From Planococcaceae bacterium Storch 2/2-2 (GTDB taxonomy: Bacteria; Bacillota; Bacilli; Bacillales_A; Planococcaceae): 64,000 bases of DNA. Shown here one piece after another: positions 8,047 to 17,257 of this stretch. The notes beneath the pieces were generated by a model. That model was not told the DNA's origin and made no database searches. It saw only the letters and a list, made by a program, of their open reading frames with translations. The first letter of the stretch is position 1. Each line of letters starts with the position of its first letter. A program made the translations under genes and the position numbers. The stretch lies in contig WOYE01000005.1 of the NCBI GenBank assembly GCA_009740415.1, positions 1-64,000 of the forward strand, written 5' to 3'.

Positions 8047-8760
8047 TTATTTCGTTCGAATGATGCGCCATAAAAAGCGCGGTAAGTTCAACTGACGTTT
8101 TAAACGGGACGGATCGGTCGCTAAACGGTACAACCATTCCATACCGACTTTTCGGAACGCTTCCGGCGCTCGTTTCACTTCTCCGCTGAAAACGTCGAAG
8201 CTGCCACCGACCCCTTGAAATACTAAGACGTTCGGTAGGCGGTGCATGTTCCGTTTGATCCAAAGTTCTTGTTTCGGACTGCCGAGTGCGACGAAAATGA
8301 TACGTGCGCCACTGTCGTTGATCGACTGGATGAGCGCCTCTTCGTCATCGAAGTAGCCGTCGGTTGCGCCGGCGATCGGAATGCGAGGATAATCGCGTTC
8401 GATCGCTTCGATCGCACGGTCGAGTACGTCGCGTTTCGCACCGTAAAAATAGACCGGATGATCTTCGTCACGCGCAAAAAGGAGGAGGCGTCCCATCATG
8501 TCGACTCCAGTGACGCGCGAGTCGATGTTGCCTCCTTTTAACTTCGATGCGAGTAAAATGCCGACACCGTCCGCGATTTGGTACGTCGCTTCGTTGATCA
8601 ACTGTTTCACTTCTGGATCATCTTGTGCAGTCATGACCTTTTCTGGGTTCACTGCGATGATCGTCGACTGTTCGTTTCGCTCGATCCGACGACGGAGCGA
8701 ATCGATAATTCCTTCGTATGTAAGCGGTGATACGTTAACACCAAGATATTGTTCTTTCAT
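8047..8760 (-). CDS. tagA: WecG/TagA/CpsF family glycosyltransferase
   Basis: The 237-residue protein has the family's N-terminal VNPEKVMTAQ region (TagA has a similar NP-E/H-x segment), the central ADGVGILLASKLKGG and the VALGSPKQELWIKRN signature. The family transfers N-acetylmannosamine or its uronic acid to undecaprenyl-PP-GlcNAc, starting teichoic acid or secondary wall polymer linkage units. No poly-glycerol/ribitol-phosphate genes are in the window, while csaB and wecC are, so a secondary wall polymer role is more likely than wall teichoic acid. The start ATG has GAGGG seven bases upstream. The gene is divergent from csaB. Confidence 0.85.
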   Translation of the reverse strand: MKEQYLGVNVSPLTYEGIIDSLRRRIERNEQSTIIAVNPEKVMTAQDDPEVKQLINEATYQIADGVGILLASKLKGGNIDSRVTGVDMMGRLLLFARDEDHPVYFYGAKRDVLDRAIEAIERDYPRIPIAGATDGYFDDEEALIQSINDSGARIIFVALGSPKQELWIKRNMHRLPNVLVFQGVGGSFDVFSGEVKRAPEAFRKVGMEWLYRLATDPSRLKRQLNLPRFLWRIIRTK

Positions 8761-8818
8761 CTATTTTCCCTCGATTCGTTCGCTTCAATTCAATAAGTAT
8801 ATCAGAACTCATTGGAAG

Positions 8819-8848
8819 TTGCATAGTCTCACTAAAGAGTGATACTAT
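8819..8848 (+). promoter_or_regulatory. Candidate csaB promoter
   Basis: TTGCAT (8819-8824) and TACTAT (8843-8848) are 18 bases apart, giving a leader of about 45 nt before the csaB ribosome-binding site. Confidence 0.45.
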
Positions 8849-8900
8849 TCTATTCGTATGAATGGAATCAAGCATTCCAACCGATAGGAGGAAACGCAAC

Positions 8901-10025
8901 GTGAAAATTGTGTTGTCCGGATTTTACGGGTTAGGCAATACGGGGGATGAAGCGATTTTGAAATCGATCGTCGACAACTTGAAAAAAGAGCTCGACAACC
9001 CTGACATTACCGTATTTTCCTTATCGCCCGAACAGACGGCGAAAGAACATGGAGTGAAGTCCGTTTACCGCGGATGGCGCCATGAAAATAAAGAAAAAGT
9101 GAAAGCATTACGCCAAGCTGATTTACTCATTTCAGGCGGTGGCGGTTTATTACAAGATACGTATCCGACGAAATTTTTATTCGGCCCGTTGCCGTATTAT
9201 TTATTGATCGTTTTGCTCGCGAAATTGTGCGGGACGAAAGTGATGTTTTTCTCCCAAGGGATCGGTCCGGTCACGAGCACGTGGGGGAAGTTTCTCATGC
9301 GTCGACTCGCGAACCTCGCCGACTTCGTAACGGTACGGGATGAGTTTTCAAAAGATTATTTACACAACTTAGGGGTGACACGTCCAGAGACGGTCGTGAC
9401 GGCGGATATCGTCTTCGCGCTCGATCTCGATCCGGACGATTCCGCCTACGATTCACTCCCTTTAAAAGGCGACGAACGAATCGTTGCCGTTGCGCCACGT
9501 CCGTGGTTTGAACATGAAGAAGAGTATATGACGAAAATGGCGTGGGCGCTCGATCGACTCGTCGAAACGCACGGAGTGACTCCGGTCTTCGTACCGATGG
9601 AACCGCCGTACGATACCGACGTATCGAAGCGCATCGTCGCCAAAATGGAACACGGTACGGAAACGCTCGTGTTAGACGGCGCATTCAGTCCGAACGAATT
9701 GCACAACTTTATCGCACGTGCTGATTTGACGATTGCGCTCCGTTTGCACGCGCTCATTTTTTCCGCGCTTCAAAACGTGCCGCACGTCGGATTAAGTTAC
9801 GACCCGAAAGTCGAAGCGTTTTTGAAACGTTCAGGCATGTGGGAGCATTCGTTCCCGCTCGGCGACTTTACGAAAGAAGCGTTGTACGAATCAGCCGCTT
9901 ACGCACTCGATCATTCCGATGAGTTGAAGACGATGCTCGCACCGAATGTCGGCTACATGCGTTCAGAAGCGATTCGCAACATCGATTTGTTACGAGAACA
10001 ATTTTTAGACGGACGTCGGAAGTGA
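8901..10025 (+). CDS. csaB: Polysaccharide pyruvyl transferase CsaB
   Basis: CsaB adds a 4,6-linked pyruvate ketal (from PEP) to the secondary wall polymer, creating the epitope bound by SLH domains. The 374-residue protein has the family start KIVLSGFYGLGNTGDEAIL, the ISGGGGLLQDTY motif near residue 85 and a C-terminal IALRLHALIFSA segment, as in the GT-B-like PS_pyruv_trans fold. GTG at 8901 is chosen because GGAGG lies nine bases upstream; an ATG at 8862 precedes that site. It heads a plus-strand unit with a GT4 transferase, a flippase and the C5-epimerase-like gene. At least six products in this window depend on such an anchor. Confidence 0.92.
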   Translation: MKIVLSGFYGLGNTGDEAILKSIVDNLKKELDNPDITVFSLSPEQTAKEHGVKSVYRGWRHENKEKVKALRQADLLISGGGGLLQDTYPTKFLFGPLPYYLLIVLLAKLCGTKVMFFSQGIGPVTSTWGKFLMRRLANLADFVTVRDEFSKDYLHNLGVTRPETVVTADIVFALDLDPDDSAYDSLPLKGDERIVAVAPRPWFEHEEEYMTKMAWALDRLVETHGVTPVFVPMEPPYDTDVSKRIVAKMEHGTETLVLDGAFSPNELHNFIARADLTIALRLHALIFSALQNVPHVGLSYDPKVEAFLKRSGMWEHSFPLGDFTKEALYESAAYALDHSDELKTMLAPNVGYMRSEAIRNIDLLREQFLDGRRK

Positions 10026-10054
10026 CGTTCGTTCATACATAAGGAGGAACGCTA

Positions 10055-11230
10055 ATGAATATTTTATTAGTGACAGCTTACGACTACCCGCATTTAGGTG
10101 GATTGAGCGTCCATTTGACGACGTTGAAAGCAGGATTGGAAGCGCGCGGTCACCGTGTTGACATCGTCTCGTTTTCAGACGTGCCAGCTTGGGAACGCAA
10201 CTTGATCGTTCGCGGACCTGCGTTCGCTTTGAATAAGTTGAAACAAGGCGAAGGATACGTTTGGACGTTGAAAAAACGGAAAGAAGCGCTTGAAAAATTG
10301 TTGAAAGCGCAAACGGCACGCGTGTCGTACGACATCATTAACGCACAAGACGTGTACGCGACGTTCGCCTCGCTTTCAACGAATGTGCCGATCGTGAGTA
10401 CCGTACACGGCTACTTAACGTTCGAAGGCATTTCGAAAGGTACGGTGATCGAAGGATCCGAACAAGCGCGCATTTTAATGGCGTCGGAACGTGCGGCGTA
10501 TCGTGCAGCGCGTGAAGTGATCACGGTCGATACACGTATTAAAGAATACATTGAAAAAGAAACGGACGTCGTCGGTCATATGATTAAAAACTTCATCGAT
10601 ACCGAGTCGTTCAAACCAGAAGTAGCACGTCGAAGCGAGTTCCGTGACAAATACGGATTTGCGCAAGACGATTTCATTTACTTCGTCCCTCGTCGTTTGA
10701 CGATGAAAAACGGCGTCTTGTATCCGATTTTATCGTTGCCACAAGTGCTCGCGAAAAATCCGAAGGCGCACGTCGTCTTTGCAGGAACAGGTGAAATGGC
10801 CGAAGAGATGAAGCAAAAAGCGAAAGAGCTCGGCATCGAAGATCGCGTGACGCTCGTCGGCGCAGTCGATCATTCGCAAATGGTCGAATATTACGCGCTC
10901 GCAAACGTGGCGCTCGTTCCGTCGATTTATTCGGCAGGTGTCGAAGAAGCGACGTCGATTTCAGCGCTCGAAGCGATGGGCTCTGGTGTACCACTCGTCG
11001 CTTGTGCAGTCGGTGGTTTGAAAGAGATCGTCAACGACGGCGTCGACGGGTTGCTCGTCGAAGAACGAAATGTCGATGACCTCGCACGTGGCATGATCGA
11101 ATTGATGGAAGACGAAGAAAAAGGCGCGCGTCTTGCCGAGACGGCTCGTCAAAAAATCGTCGACGATTATTCGCATTTAGCCGCTGCTGAAAAATACGAA
11201 TCGATTTATAACAAAGCGTTACGACGTTAA
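10055..11230 (+). CDS. Glycosyltransferase family 4 (GT-B fold)
   Basis: The N-terminal glycine-rich loop (YDYPHLGGLSVHLTTLKAGL) and the C-terminal donor-binding region EEATSISALEAMGSGVPLVA, containing the E-x7-E motif of retaining GT4 enzymes, are clear. Length 391 is normal. A strong AAGGAGG site precedes ATG 10055. It lies 29 bases after csaB and is followed by an intrinsic terminator, then the flippase gene. The likely role is addition of a sugar to the wall polymer repeat at the cytoplasmic membrane face; donor and acceptor cannot be read from the sequence. Confidence 0.85.
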   Translation: MNILLVTAYDYPHLGGLSVHLTTLKAGLEARGHRVDIVSFSDVPAWERNLIVRGPAFALNKLKQGEGYVWTLKKRKEALEKLLKAQTARVSYDIINAQDVYATFASLSTNVPIVSTVHGYLTFEGISKGTVIEGSEQARILMASERAAYRAAREVITVDTRIKEYIEKETDVVGHMIKNFIDTESFKPEVARRSEFRDKYGFAQDDFIYFVPRRLTMKNGVLYPILSLPQVLAKNPKAHVVFAGTGEMAEEMKQKAKELGIEDRVTLVGAVDHSQMVEYYALANVALVPSIYSAGVEEATSISALEAMGSGVPLVACAVGGLKEIVNDGVDGLLVEERNVDDLARGMIELMEDEEKGARLAETARQKIVDDYSHLAAAEKYESIYNKALRR

Positions 11231-11238
11231 TCCATTTC

Positions 11239-11272
11239 CAAAACCCAATCGGTCTTCATCGATTGGGTTTTG
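11239..11272 (+). terminator. Intercistronic terminator between GT4 and flippase genes
   Basis: A 13-bp perfect stem CAAAACCCAATCG/CGATTGGGTTTTG with an 8-nt loop ends in TTTTG. The flippase ribosome-binding site starts about ten bases later, so the downstream gene probably depends on read-through. Confidence 0.7.
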
Positions 11273-11295
11273 TTCGATAAGAAAGGATGGCTCGC

Positions 11296-12807
11296 ATGAG
11301 CAATTTAAAAAAAGCAGCAATTTGGACGACGTTGCTCGCCCTCGTTTTAAAAGTGTCTGGCTTCATTCGTGAAGCGATCGTGTCGAAACAGTTCGGAGCG
11401 AGTGCGGAGACGGATGCGTATTTCCTCGCGTTCGGCTTCATTACGCTCGTCGTCGCGATGATTTCGACCGGTTTTAACAACGTCTTTTTACCGATGTATG
11501 TGAAAAGTCGAAAAGCCGGTGACCCGAATAGCGATGCGAACGCGAACGCGTTGCTGAACTGGACGATGATGTTGTTTTTTGCCGTCAGTTTTCTCGGTTG
11601 GAATTTCGCCGGGTCCTTCGTTCCGTTCATTTACGGCGATATGGCACCGGCGACCGAAGTGCTCGCCGTCGAAATGACCGAGTTGTTTTTCGCGTTCATG
11701 ACGGTGATCGCACTCGGTGCGTTGCTTGACTCGTATTTGCAGTCGCGCCGTATTTTCGTTCCGTCGCAAGTAGCGAAATTGCTTGCGACACTCGGCGCAG
11801 CGTTATTCGCTCTTTTGTTCAGTGACGTATGGGGCATTTTTTCACTCGTGTACGGATTCATCGCCGGTACCGCAGTCGGTGTAACGGTCCAAGTGATTGC
11901 CCTTCTCCGCTCGGATTACGAGTGGAAGCTCACATTTAAAATGGACCGCGCATTTCGCAATACGTTCATCGCGCTCATCATTCCATCACTACTGAACTCG
12001 GTCGTCGGACAAATTAACTTGTTCGTCAACCGGTATTTCGCAAGTGGTACGGAAGAAGCCGCGGTGACGTATTTGAACAACGCGTCGCTCATTACGAGCA
12101 TTCCGAACGCGATTTACGCGACGACGCTCGCAGCGATCATCTTTACGTTAATGAGCGAGCAAACGGATAACGTCGTCAAATTCCGCGAAACGGTGTTCCG
12201 TGGGATGGAAGTGTCCGTCGTGACGCTCGTGCCGATCGCTGTCGGGTTACTCGTCGTCGGTGATGCAGCGGTTGCGTTCATTTATGAGCGCGGGAAGTTT
12301 ACACCCGACGATACAGCAAATACGTATCTCGTCTTACTGCTCTACTTACCGATCATTATTTTCCAAGGGATGCAGCTCATTTTGTCGAAGTCGATGTATG
12401 CGCGCGGAAAAACGGCTGTCGTCTTCCGCATTAGTGTGACGACGATTGCGATCAACATCGCGATGAACTGGTTGCTCGTCGACAAGTACGGCTACCCTGC
12501 CCTTGCTGTATCGGCGTCGATCGTGAGCGTCTATTACTTCACGGTATCGATGATCGTCGTGTACAACGATTTAGGGATGGATGAGTTTAAAAAATTCGTT
12601 CGCATGGCTAGTCGCGTCGTACTTCCTGCGACGATTATGGGGCTGAGCGTTTGGGGAGCGAAACAGTTATTCGGTGCGACCGAGTGGCTTCCGATCATTC
12701 AACTCGCCGTCCTCGTGCCGATCGGTGTCATCGTCTATGCGATCGGGTTACGTATTTTTTACCGCGATGGGTTTAACCGATTTGTCGGACTCGTTCGTCG
12801 GTCATAA
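11296..12807 (+). CDS. MurJ/Wzx-type lipid-linked oligosaccharide flippase (MVF superfamily)
   Basis: The protein has about 14 membrane segments. It begins with the pattern common in MurJ-like proteins (SGFIREAIVSKQFGASAETD), where the arginine and the GASAETDAYF segment are characteristic. Within this polymer cluster it more likely flips lipid-linked wall-polymer repeats than lipid II, although a MurJ role cannot be excluded. ATG at 11296 is preferred over 11287 because AAAGGATGG is correctly spaced from it. The C5-epimerase-like gene follows 12 bases after the stop. Confidence 0.8.
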   Translation: MSNLKKAAIWTTLLALVLKVSGFIREAIVSKQFGASAETDAYFLAFGFITLVVAMISTGFNNVFLPMYVKSRKAGDPNSDANANALLNWTMMLFFAVSFLGWNFAGSFVPFIYGDMAPATEVLAVEMTELFFAFMTVIALGALLDSYLQSRRIFVPSQVAKLLATLGAALFALLFSDVWGIFSLVYGFIAGTAVGVTVQVIALLRSDYEWKLTFKMDRAFRNTFIALIIPSLLNSVVGQINLFVNRYFASGTEEAAVTYLNNASLITSIPNAIYATTLAAIIFTLMSEQTDNVVKFRETVFRGMEVSVVTLVPIAVGLLVVGDAAVAFIYERGKFTPDDTANTYLVLLLYLPIIIFQGMQLILSKSMYARGKTAVVFRISVTTIAINIAMNWLLVDKYGYPALAVSASIVSVYYFTVSMIVVYNDLGMDEFKKFVRMASRVVLPATIMGLSVWGAKQLFGATEWLPIIQLAVLVPIGVIVYAIGLRIFYRDGFNRFVGLVRRS

Positions 12808-12819
12808 GGAGAGGATGTT

Positions 12820-14448
12820 ATGAAAAAAATCCGTCTCCTCGTCATCGTCTTACTCGCTATCGGAGCGAGTCTCTTTTGGGCGATGACGAGTGAACGGACG
12901 GTGAACGTATGGGGAAAAGACGGGTTTTCGTACGAGCTCGTCATTCCAGCGTACGTTACCGTTCACGAATCGAAAGATGAAGACAACCGGTCGCACGTTC
13001 AATCGACCGGTCCGTTCGAAGACGTCGTGACGGAATGGACGTTGAAGCAGTTCGGTTGGAAACCGTTCGCTCACGTGAAAGTGACGGCACGTACGCTTCC
13101 GTCAGGCGATACGTTTTTGTACGATGAAGTCGTCTTTACGGAAGAAACGATTCCGTTTACGGCACGGTTCACCCCTCCGAAAGACGTCTGGGCGTGGGAA
13201 CAATGGGCGGAAGGACGGGTGAACGAATCACATCATGACGTGTTCGGCGTCGATGCGACCGATGTTGCCGCTGGCTATGCGACGAGTGATCACGGTTCGT
13301 TCGTCGTCAGCCAGTCGTTCCATTCTGTTGAAAAGACGTATGAAGATGAAGAAACAAAAACGAACAGTACGATTCGCGTGTTACGGAGCGAACGAGCACC
13401 GACGCTCGTTCCGAACTCGTCGATTGAACGACGGTTCGATGCGCCGCCGTGGGAACGAATGGACGGTTGGATTTTGTTATCGAATGAAGCGCTCTTTTCT
13501 TCGAAAGAAACGATGGACGATTACGTCGCATTCGCAGAAGAAGAAACGTACAAACGGCTCAATTGGCTAACGGCAGATGGAGCGTATACGAAACTCGCTC
13601 ATTCGATCGAGCCGTCTCATCCGAACGGGTACGGGCGTGTGCTCGGCCGAATGCAAGACGATGAAGCGCTCCGTCTGTACGAATCGACACGTGAGCGATG
13701 GTATGAAAACCTCGTCGCTCATTCGTGGGTGACGCTCATCCAATACCAAACCGATAAGCTCGCTTCTGGCGAGGCGAACGGGTCGCGTTGGCCGACTGAA
13801 TTTACGAGTACGTGGTTGAAAAATGCGTACGGGGTCACCGCTCCGTACGTCGATACACGGTATAACGAATACATTGCGTTCTTTTTAGACGACGTGTCCG
13901 AACAGTTCGGTTGGAAAGTAGCCGGCGGAACGAACGGATCACAAGAAGTTGAACAGTACGCACGATTTTTACTCGACCGGATTGAAGCCGGTGACGTGTT
14001 ACGAACACCGAACGGCTACTTGCTCATCGATTACTTCAAAGAAGACGCGCCGACTCCACTCATCACTCATGCGTCGCTCAATCACGAGCTCGGTGGGTTG
14101 AAAATTTTGCTCACAGCGTACGAGCGGACGAAGGAAGCGGCATTTTTACACGCTGCCGAACAGATCATGACCGGAATTGAAGAAGCCGGTGCCGACCAAG
14201 GCGGCTGGATCCGACCGAACGGCGACCTTTGGTATCAAATGCGACCGGACGGCACGATGTCGAGCGACGACTACCCGCAATTGACGTTGCTCGATTTGCT
14301 CGAAGCGAATGAATTGCTCGAGCGGATCGGCAAGCCGCGCAACGTGTCCTTCGATGACATGATCGATGCGAAAGTTCGCTTCTTACAAGAAGAAGGTGTC
14401 GCCTTCATTCCGAAAGTGAGCGAGTTGTTGAAACGTCGGGACGGCTAA
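12820..14448 (+). CDS. Membrane-anchored extracytoplasmic protein, C-terminal region resembling glucuronyl C5-epimerase
   Basis: The 542-residue protein starts with an uncleaved signal anchor (MKKIRLLVIVLLAIGASLFW), so most of it should lie outside the membrane. The first half is beta-rich and unrecognised. From about residue 330 the helical pattern YLLIDYFKEDAPTPLITHAS, NHELGGLKILLTAYERT and DQGGWIRPNGDLWYQMRPDG resembles the alpha/alpha-toroid C-terminal domain of D-glucuronyl C5-epimerases. With a UDP-ManNAc dehydrogenase in the cluster, a post-polymerisation uronic-acid epimerase or a polysaccharide lyase-like role is conceivable. This is inference from pattern and context. It is the last gene of the csaB unit, followed by a strong terminator. 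Confidence 0.55.
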   Translation: MKKIRLLVIVLLAIGASLFWAMTSERTVNVWGKDGFSYELVIPAYVTVHESKDEDNRSHVQSTGPFEDVVTEWTLKQFGWKPFAHVKVTARTLPSGDTFLYDEVVFTEETIPFTARFTPPKDVWAWEQWAEGRVNESHHDVFGVDATDVAAGYATSDHGSFVVSQSFHSVEKTYEDEETKTNSTIRVLRSERAPTLVPNSSIERRFDAPPWERMDGWILLSNEALFSSKETMDDYVAFAEEETYKRLNWLTADGAYTKLAHSIEPSHPNGYGRVLGRMQDDEALRLYESTRERWYENLVAHSWVTLIQYQTDKLASGEANGSRWPTEFTSTWLKNAYGVTAPYVDTRYNEYIAFFLDDVSEQFGWKVAGGTNGSQEVEQYARFLLDRIEAGDVLRTPNGYLLIDYFKEDAPTPLITHASLNHELGGLKILLTAYERTKEAAFLHAAEQIMTGIEEAGADQGGWIRPNGDLWYQMRPDGTMSSDDYPQLTLLDLLEANELLERIGKPRNVSFDDMIDAKVRFLQEEGVAFIPKVSELLKRRDG

Positions 14449-14455
14449 ACCGACG

Positions 14456-14498
14456 ACCGCGTGACGATGTCTCATGAGACGACGTCACGCGGTTTTTT
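14456..14498 (+). terminator. Terminator of the csaB transcription unit
   Basis: ACCGCGTGACG pairs with CGTCACGCGGT across a 16-nt loop and is followed by TTTTTT. Confidence 0.9.
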
Positions 14499-14635
14499 AA
14501 TGTTCGGTTTATCCTGTAAGCTTTCATTTTCAGACTATCCCTTTACGTGTTCAGCGCTCGCCCGCAGCAAGTCTGCAAATCTGAAGGGATTGTACGAAAC
14601 GCCCAACATAGATTATAGAGCCTTAACGTGAAACT

Positions 14636-14671
14636 AAAAAAACGGACCGTCCGAAGACGATCCGTTTTTTC
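14636..14671 (-). terminator. Terminator of the SLH-amidase gene at 14678
   Basis: On the minus strand ACGGATCGTC pairs with GACGGTCCGT (one mismatch) around a 4-nt loop, followed by a run of seven U. Confidence 0.88.
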
Positions 14672-14677
14672 TATGAA

Positions 14678-16135
14678 TTAATGGCGACGAGGTGACGGTT
14701 TCGCTCCAACTTTGCTGTAAAGTGGTGCGACGTCGTTTTTGTAACCTTCGTAATGGTAGTAATAGTCGAGTGCGCCTAAGTATACGGCACGACCCATTTG
14801 CTCTTGATGTTTCGGTGTACGAATGCGGTAGTTGTCATTTTTGTTTGAAATGAAGCCCATTTCAAGCAATGTTGACGGCATGTTCGTCCAACGAATGACG
14901 TAAAATGGTGCTGTTTTCACGCCACGGTTGCTCAAGCCCCACGCTTCTAACATACGGTGTTGCATGTATGTCGTCAATGCGCGTGATGCACGGATATCGC
15001 CTGCAGCGCGTGATGCGCTGTAGTACGACTCTAACCCTGTTGCGCTTGAACTTGATGCGGAGTTAATGTGAATGCTGACGAATGCGTCCGCATTACGGTT
15101 ATGTGCGAAACGAACACGGTTTGCTAATGAAACGAACGTATCGTTCGTACGTGTCATCGCTACTTGGAATGGCGACTGGTCGAAATATTTTTTCGCATAG
15201 TTTGAAATTGCGAGTGTCGCTGTTTTTTCAGCGTATCCGAAGCCGATCGCTCCTGGGTCGCTACCGCCGTGACCTGGGTCAAGGACGATTAATTTTTTCG
15301 CAAGTGGACTGTTCGGGTTTGTGGAAACGTGTGTCGGTTTTTTATCTGATAAGTAACCGCTATGCACGTACCCTACTTTGTCTCCTGCTTTCACGCGAAC
15401 CCACGTCGCACCGTCTTTCGTATCGATCGCTAAACGAACGATTGAACCGTTCGGAATCGATGTGACGAGCGCTGTATCCGCACTTGGACCTGAACGCATG
15501 TTCAGAACCGGACCTTCTTTCACGTCAACGAATTTTTGTTTGACGAAACGTTGGTCCTTCGGAATCGCAAAGCGATCGTCGAGTACACGAGCGATAAAGA
15601 CAGAGAAGTCTGAACGGATGAGTGGTAATTTCTCACCGAACGTACCGTCTTTTACACCTTGTGCAATTCCTTCATTCATTAACTTTTGAATGGCAACTGC
15701 GTTTGAAGAAGTCGGTTCGTAAAACGCACGGTTGATCATCAATGCCATTTCGCCACGTGTCAATTGGTTCGACGGGCGGAACGTGTCATCTCCGTATCCT
15801 CCGAGCACTCCTTTTTCGACGAGTTCTTCAATGTACCCTGATGCGAAGCTGTTGTTTTCGATGTCTTTGAAACGTGTAGCACGTGGTGAGCCATCGACCT
15901 CCAACGCACGACCGATAATGATCGCTGCTTCTGCACGCGTAACGTTACGCTGTGGTGCGAACTTCGTCGGTGATACACCTTGAACAATGCCACGGTCAAC
16001 TAGAAAATTAATCTCTTCTTTCGCACGGTGTGTCGTCCCGACATCCGAAAATGAAGCGGCACGCGCTTCACCGATCGGTGCTAAAAATAACGCGACGACG
16101 AGCAACGAAGTAAAAAACGTTACAAGCTTTCTCAA
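14678..16135 (-). CDS. SLH-SH3-N-acetylmuramoyl-L-alanine amidase
   Basis: This surface-anchored peptidoglycan amidase has about 485 residues: a signal peptide (MRKLVTFFTSLLVVALFLAP), three SLH domains (FSDVGTTHRAKEEINFLVDR; TRAEAAIIIGRAL; TRGEMALMINRAF), a bacterial SH3 domain (VLNMRSGPSADTALVTSI) and a C-terminal Amidase_3 domain. Zinc and catalytic residues are visible in VLDPGHGGSDPGA, YAEKTATL, FVSIHINSA and LLEMGFISN. The start is TTG at 16135, nine bases after TGGAGG; the frame is open further upstream but without a ribosome-binding site. It is paralogous to the gene at 23933-25480 and divergent from the SLH-only gene. Confidence 0.9.
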   Translation of the reverse strand: MRKLVTFFTSLLVVALFLAPIGEARAASFSDVGTTHRAKEEINFLVDRGIVQGVSPTKFAPQRNVTRAEAAIIIGRALEVDGSPRATRFKDIENNSFASGYIEELVEKGVLGGYGDDTFRPSNQLTRGEMALMINRAFYEPTSSNAVAIQKLMNEGIAQGVKDGTFGEKLPLIRSDFSVFIARVLDDRFAIPKDQRFVKQKFVDVKEGPVLNMRSGPSADTALVTSIPNGSIVRLAIDTKDGATWVRVKAGDKVGYVHSGYLSDKKPTHVSTNPNSPLAKKLIVLDPGHGGSDPGAIGFGYAEKTATLAISNYAKKYFDQSPFQVAMTRTNDTFVSLANRVRFAHNRNADAFVSIHINSASSSSATGLESYYSASRAAGDIRASRALTTYMQHRMLEAWGLSNRGVKTAPFYVIRWTNMPSTLLEMGFISNKNDNYRIRTPKHQEQMGRAVYLGALDYYYHYEGYKNDVAPLYSKVGAKPSPRRH

Positions 16136-16425
16136 TGTAAAGAACCTCCAATATGATAGATAGACATTAATATGTCCGTAACTTGAGATATGAAAAAACG
16201 TACAACTTCTATTCAATCTCCCTACTAGACGAACGAGCCTTCGAACGATAAAGACTATCATTGTCAATGACTCTGTAGAAGTCGTCGTCTCCCATGAACT
16301 AATCTAACATGAAAAAAGCCGTCACAATATTTCATTTGTATTACACATGTTTCATTTATGTTTCTCACCGTCACAACTCTTTTTTCTTTGCTACACTAAA
16401 GGAGAAAGAGAAGGAGGTGAATCTC

Positions 16426-17046
16426 ATGCGACGTATTTTCATTGGATGTGCGGCGATTTTCACGTTATTGTTCGGCTCGCTCGTTCAAGCGGCTACGTTT
16501 ACCGACGTCGGTCCAAAATACGAACGCGCCGTCGATCAACTCGTTTCAAACGGGTGGGTGAACGGTGTCAACACGACGCAATTCGGAACCGACCGGCCGT
16601 TGAAACGGCTCGATGCAGCGGTCATCGTCGCTCGTTCGTTACAAATCGAACCGAGCGATTACCGTGGCGCTTCTTCGTTTACAGACGTGCCGACGAACCG
16701 AGCATGGGCGGTGAATGCATTACACGAGCAAGGGATCATTAACGGGAAAACGTCAACGTCGTTCGCACCTGATGCGACGTTAACACGTGGTGAAATGGCG
16801 CTCATTTTGCAAAAAGCATACAAATTGCCACGCGGCGAGAAGCTACCGTTTACCGATGTTGGCATCCGTTACGAAACGGCTGTTTCGGCACTCGTTCGCG
16901 CGAACATTACGTCCGGTTTAACGAGCCGTTCATTCGGAACCGATGCATCGATTCGTCGTGGAGAGTTCGCACTTTTCTTATACCGTGCACAAGAGGACAA
17001 TGACCCGTCTACTATTGAGCCTCCTGTCGTTGTCGAGATCAACTAG
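16426..17046 (+). CDS. SLH-only secreted mini-protein
   Basis: The 206-residue protein consists of a signal peptide (MRRIFIGCAAIFTLLFGSLV) and three SLH domains (TFTDVGPKYERAVDQLVSNG; SFTDVPTNRAWAVNALHEQG; FTDVGIRYETAVSALVRAN) with a short Pro/Glu tail and no effector domain. The domains are closest to those of the S-layer protein (FGTDRPLKRLDAAVIVARSL is matched by FGVQQNIKRVDAAVFIAKAL). It could be a wall-polymer competitor, chaperone or spacer for S-layer attachment, or the remnant of a larger protein. ATG 16426 follows an AAGGAGGTG site. Confidence 0.85.
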   Translation: MRRIFIGCAAIFTLLFGSLVQAATFTDVGPKYERAVDQLVSNGWVNGVNTTQFGTDRPLKRLDAAVIVARSLQIEPSDYRGASSFTDVPTNRAWAVNALHEQGIINGKTSTSFAPDATLTRGEMALILQKAYKLPRGEKLPFTDVGIRYETAVSALVRANITSGLTSRSFGTDASIRRGEFALFLYRAQEDNDPSTIEPPVVVEIN

Positions 17047-17182
17047 TCTACGTTGTATCGTCCATTGGTCCATCGTTTGAACAATCTCTTTTTAATAATG
17101 CTTCTCACTAGCCTTTTTTTCGAACATGTGCTATTATTAGAAGCGTAGGAAAGACCTTGTTTTTAACGATATATGCGACTAT

Positions 17183-17257
17183 GCGACGAGGAAGAATCTC
17201 GTGGACTTTGTGGGTCCACGAGATTCTTTATTTCGTCGCTTTTTTATTGTTATTTTT
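17183..17257 (+). terminator. Strong hairpin with U-tract in the leader of the phosphodiester glycosidase gene
   Basis: GCGACGA (17183-17189) pairs with TCGTCGC (17233-17239), and a perfect 14-bp inner stem AGAATCTCGTGGAC/GTCCACGAGATTCT (17193-17206/17214-17227) lies within. TTTTTTATTGTTATTTTTT follows and runs directly into the AGGAGG of the next gene. It may end the upstream SLH-only transcript, or act as an attenuator for 17277, because a -10-like TATTAT lies at about 17131-17140. Confidence 0.75.

Noticed and set aside
8862-8900. N-terminal extension of CsaB from ATG 8862
   Set aside because: The extension reads through the GGAGG site serving GTG 8901, and the family start motif begins at the latter.
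12820-14448. Glycoside hydrolase assignment
   Set aside because: No recognisable catalytic motif of a hydrolase family was found; the helical C-terminal pattern fits the epimerase-like toroid better.
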